A stretch of DNA of 8,016 nucleotides from Clostridiales bacterium (GTDB lineage Bacteria > Bacillota > Clostridia > Oscillospirales > CAG-272): assembly GCA_012511425.1 (NCBI GenBank), contig JAAZGC010000321.1:1-8016 (forward strand). Direction: 5' to 3'. Below are positions 5,808-8,016 of the stretch, piece by piece. Every line of letters starts with the position of its first letter. Within the stretch, counting starts at the first letter, position 1. Below the pieces are notes generated by a model that made no database searches, was not told the DNA's origin, and was given only the letters and a program-made list of their open reading frames with translations. The position numbers and the translations under genes were made by a program.

Positions 5808-6896
5808 ATGTTTCGTATTGTCAAAAGACAGGATATGAGCAGCCGGTATTCAACCCTTCTCCGCATAGGTTCGATATTTGCCGCGCTGATATTCACAGCT
5901 CTTATCATTATCTTGCTCGGATATAATCCGCTTCAGGTATATGCGAAGATCGTCGAAGGTTCGCTTTTTTCAAAGTTCAGAATAACTCAGACGATCCACA
6001 AAATGATCCCCTTGATCACCCTTTCTCTCGGATGCGCAGTTGCATTCAAGATGAAGTTCTGGAACATCGGCGCTGAGGGGCAGTTTTATCTGGGAGCTTT
6101 AGGGGCTACTTACATTGCGCTTAACTACGGAAGTCTTCCTCCGTATATTCTGCTTCCGATAATGTTTGTCGCAGGTTTTATATGCGGAGCTTTATGGGCG
6201 CTTATCGCAGCGCTGCTGAGAACCGCTTTCGGCGCATCGGAAACGCTGGTAACTCTGATGCTCAACTATATCGCGACAAATATAATCATGTATCTTCAAT
6301 ACGGCCCTTGGAAAGATCCCGAAGCGAGAGGTTTTGCGAAAATAGCGCGTTTCAGTCCGAACGCCTGGCTACCGACTATTTTCGGAGTTCAGAGCGGCTG
6401 GATAATTACGCTTATACTTGTTGTTCTGATATATTTTATGTTTGCAAAGACACGACTCGGGTATCAGATTCAGGTAATCGGCGAAAATACTCAGACCGCC
6501 AGTTACGCCGGAATGAATGTCAACAAGATACTGATTATCGCTGTAATTCTTTCGGGTGGTATCTGCGGTATCGCAGGAATGATGCAGGCTTCCGGAGTGG
6601 AGCATTCGCTTACTTATGAGCTTTCTGCAGGTCTCGGCTTCACAGCTGTCATTACTGCCTGGCTGGCGCGGCTTGATCCTTTGAATATAGTTATCGTGTC
6701 GACACTATTCTCCGTGCTTTTGCAGGGCGGTACATATATTCAGACGGCTTTGCAGGTTCCGAGCTCTATTGCCGGAATAATACAGGGTGTTATCCTTTTC
6801 TTTGTTCTTGCATCGGATTTCTTTGTAAATTATAAAATAATACGAGTTAAAAAGGAAACCCCGGATGCTGCTGTATCTTTCGATGAAGGAAAATAA
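5808..6896 (+). CDS. BMP-type ABC importer permease 1 (NupP/YufP-like)
   Basis: This 362-residue polytopic membrane protein of the branched-chain amino acid/ribose permease superfamily (BPD_transp_2) is one half of the transport channel. It has a short basic N-terminal tail, a first membrane segment at about 17-37, and further segments spread to about 340, with a hydrophilic C-terminus. The family motif FWNIGAEGQ (84-92) is where substrate and ATPase-coupling helices usually lie. RLGYQIQVIGEN (216-227) followed by AGMNV is the cytoplasmic loop characteristic of these permeases, and GLGFTAVITAWLARLDP (275-291) is the late conserved segment. It is longer than permease 2, as is normal for the pair. 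GGAG 7 bases upstream supports the start. The gene is intact and probably makes a heterodimer with the next gene product. Confidence 0.93.
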   Translation: MFRIVKRQDMSSRYSTLLRIGSIFAALIFTALIIILLGYNPLQVYAKIVEGSLFSKFRITQTIHKMIPLITLSLGCAVAFKMKFWNIGAEGQFYLGALGATYIALNYGSLPPYILLPIMFVAGFICGALWALIAALLRTAFGASETLVTLMLNYIATNIIMYLQYGPWKDPEARGFAKIARFSPNAWLPTIFGVQSGWIITLILVVLIYFMFAKTRLGYQIQVIGENTQTASYAGMNVNKILIIAVILSGGICGIAGMMQASGVEHSLTYELSAGLGFTAVITAWLARLDPLNIVIVSTLFSVLLQGGTYIQTALQVPSSIAGIIQGVILFFVLASDFFVNYKIIRVKKETPDAAVSFDEGK

Positions 6897-6899
6897 AAA

Positions 6900-7868
6900 A
6901 TGGATATACTTAACTCGATAGGATTATTTCTTCAATCCACCGTTCAGATGGGAACGATTCTCCTTTTTGCGACCTTGGGCGGCATATTATGCGAACGCGT
7001 CGGGCACCTTAACCTCGGCATCGAAGGAATGATGCTTATGGGTGCAGTTATCGGATTTTTCACAGGTTATCACACCGGCAGCGGCTGGGCAGCATTTATT
7101 GCGGCTGCTATTGCCGGCGGATTCGGTGCTTTGATCTATGCCGTTATTACGGTCACTTTTCTCGGCAACCAGATAGTCACCGGTCTTGTTCTGTCTATAT
7201 TCGGAACCGGTTTCTCCTCATTTGTCGGTCTTCCGCTTTCGACCGTGACTATGCCGCAGTCTGCCATGGCGCCTTTCCGCGCCTTTAAAGTTCCGCTTCT
7301 TTCAAAGATTCCTGTGTTGGGTCCGGCTTTATTCGAGCAGTCGATATATGTACATATCGGGCTTATACTTGCTATATTCATGTATATATATATCAATAAG
7401 ACCCGTTTCGGACTTAACCTGCGTGCTATCGGAGAAAATCCCGCTTCTGCCGATGCTTCCGGAATAAATATCAATCTTTATAAATATATACACATAATTG
7501 TCGGCGGGATGCTCTGCGGTCTCGGCGGTGCTTATCTGACTCTTGTTTATGTTCCGCTCTGGCAGGACGGTATTACATCTGGAATGGGCTGGATCGCCGT
7601 TACCTTGATTATATTCTCTTCCTGGAATCCGATAAAAGCGATTTTTTCGGCTTATCTTTTCGGTGCCCTGCGTTCGATCGGATTCAAGCTACAGAATATT
7701 CAGATTCCGAAAATCGGAGGAGGGACTTTCATACTGAATTCTCAGCTGCTGAATATGCTGCCGTATATTATGACAATAGTCGTGCTTGTAATAATCGCAT
7801 TGCGCAAAAAGCGTGAGGAACAGCCTCCGGCGTGGCTATCCCTTCCCTATTTCCGCGAAGACAGATGA
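6900..7868 (+). CDS. BMP-type ABC importer permease 2 (NupQ/YufQ-like)
   Basis: This 322-residue polytopic membrane protein is the second channel subunit. LNLGIEGMMLMGA (37-49) matches the permease motif, RFGLNLRAIGENP (169-181) followed by ASGIN is the cytoplasmic coupling loop, and GMGWIAVTLIIFSSWNP (228-244) is the late conserved segment. The tail QPPAWLSLPYFRE (308-320) is typical of this subfamily, so the C-terminus looks complete. It starts 3 bases after permease 1 ends; its ribosome binding site GAAGGA (6885-6890) is embedded in the last codons of that gene, indicating coupled translation and matched amounts of the two subunits. Confidence 0.93.
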   Translation: MDILNSIGLFLQSTVQMGTILLFATLGGILCERVGHLNLGIEGMMLMGAVIGFFTGYHTGSGWAAFIAAAIAGGFGALIYAVITVTFLGNQIVTGLVLSIFGTGFSSFVGLPLSTVTMPQSAMAPFRAFKVPLLSKIPVLGPALFEQSIYVHIGLILAIFMYIYINKTRFGLNLRAIGENPASADASGININLYKYIHIIVGGMLCGLGGAYLTLVYVPLWQDGITSGMGWIAVTLIIFSSWNPIKAIFSAYLFGALRSIGFKLQNIQIPKIGGGTFILNSQLLNMLPYIMTIVVLVIIALRKKREEQPPAWLSLPYFREDR

Positions 7869-7869
7869 C

Positions 7870-8016
7870 ATGACCGGTGTTTTCTGCAAATTCCTGGCTC
7901 CGGCAATTTATTCCAAAAAAGAGCTCAGAGATGCACAGCACATTGCCGCTGCTGAGGCGGTAAATTTCGGAATTCGCAGTTTATTCGGCATCGAACTGAA
8001 GTATAATTACGAAAAA
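7870..8016 (+). CDS. Unrecognised protein, N-terminal fragment (runs off window)
   Basis: An ATG at 7870 opens a frame of 49 codons to the window edge. It begins MTGVFCKFLAPAIYSKKEL, continues RDAQHIAAAEAVNFGIRSLFG and ends at KYNYEK. It starts one base after the permease 2 stop (ATGACATG), so it is probably the last-known member of the transporter operon, though the ribosome binding site is weak (GAAG only). The frame is open upstream as well, but an earlier start would overlap the conserved end of permease 2. No signal peptide is evident and I do not recognise the family. The position suggests a role linked to the imported ligand, which is inference from context only. Confidence 0.5.
   Translation, partial: MTGVFCKFLAPAIYSKKELRDAQHIAAAEAVNFGIRSLFGIELKYNYEK

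Overview
The window looks like chromosomal DNA of an anaerobic Bacillota (Clostridia-type) bacterium. It has moderate G+C, strong GGAGG-type ribosome binding sites, consensus sigma-A promoters and compact operons, and its proteins resemble clostridial versions of their families. No species can be named from the sequence alone. I see no RNA gene, CRISPR array, insertion sequence or phage gene.

Layout: a divergent intergenic region (1799-2038) separates two operons. Leftward, from a perfect TTGACA-17-TATAAT promoter, lie a class I glutamine-amidotransferase-fold hydrolase of the gamma-glutamyl-GABA hydrolase (peptidase C26) family, a sugar phosphate isomerase/epimerase-type TIM barrel protein, and the start of an unrecognised gene cut by the window edge. 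Rightward, from a second perfect promoter, lie a BMP-family substrate-binding lipoprotein, a structured intercistronic stretch, a purC-like SAICAR synthase gene, a 22-codon upstream ORF, the double-domain ABC ATPase, two permeases, and the start of another unrecognised gene running off the right edge.

The rightward genes make up a complete BMP-type (nucleoside/purine-class) ABC importer: lipoprotein, fused double ATPase, and two unlike permeases of the branched-chain/ribose permease superfamily. The unusual points are the purine-biosynthesis enzyme homologue placed between the binding protein and the ATPase, folded RNA after the lipoprotein gene that probably lowers expression of the distal genes, and a short ORF with a strong ribosome binding site whose stop overlaps the ATPase start (TAATG). 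That overlap suggests translational coupling. It also supports moving the ATPase start to the ATG at 4260 rather than the upstream TTG at 4245.

I found no clearly new defence or mobile system. The features most worth a second look are the short leader ORF, the divergent purC paralogue, and the folded RNA between the lipoprotein gene and purC.
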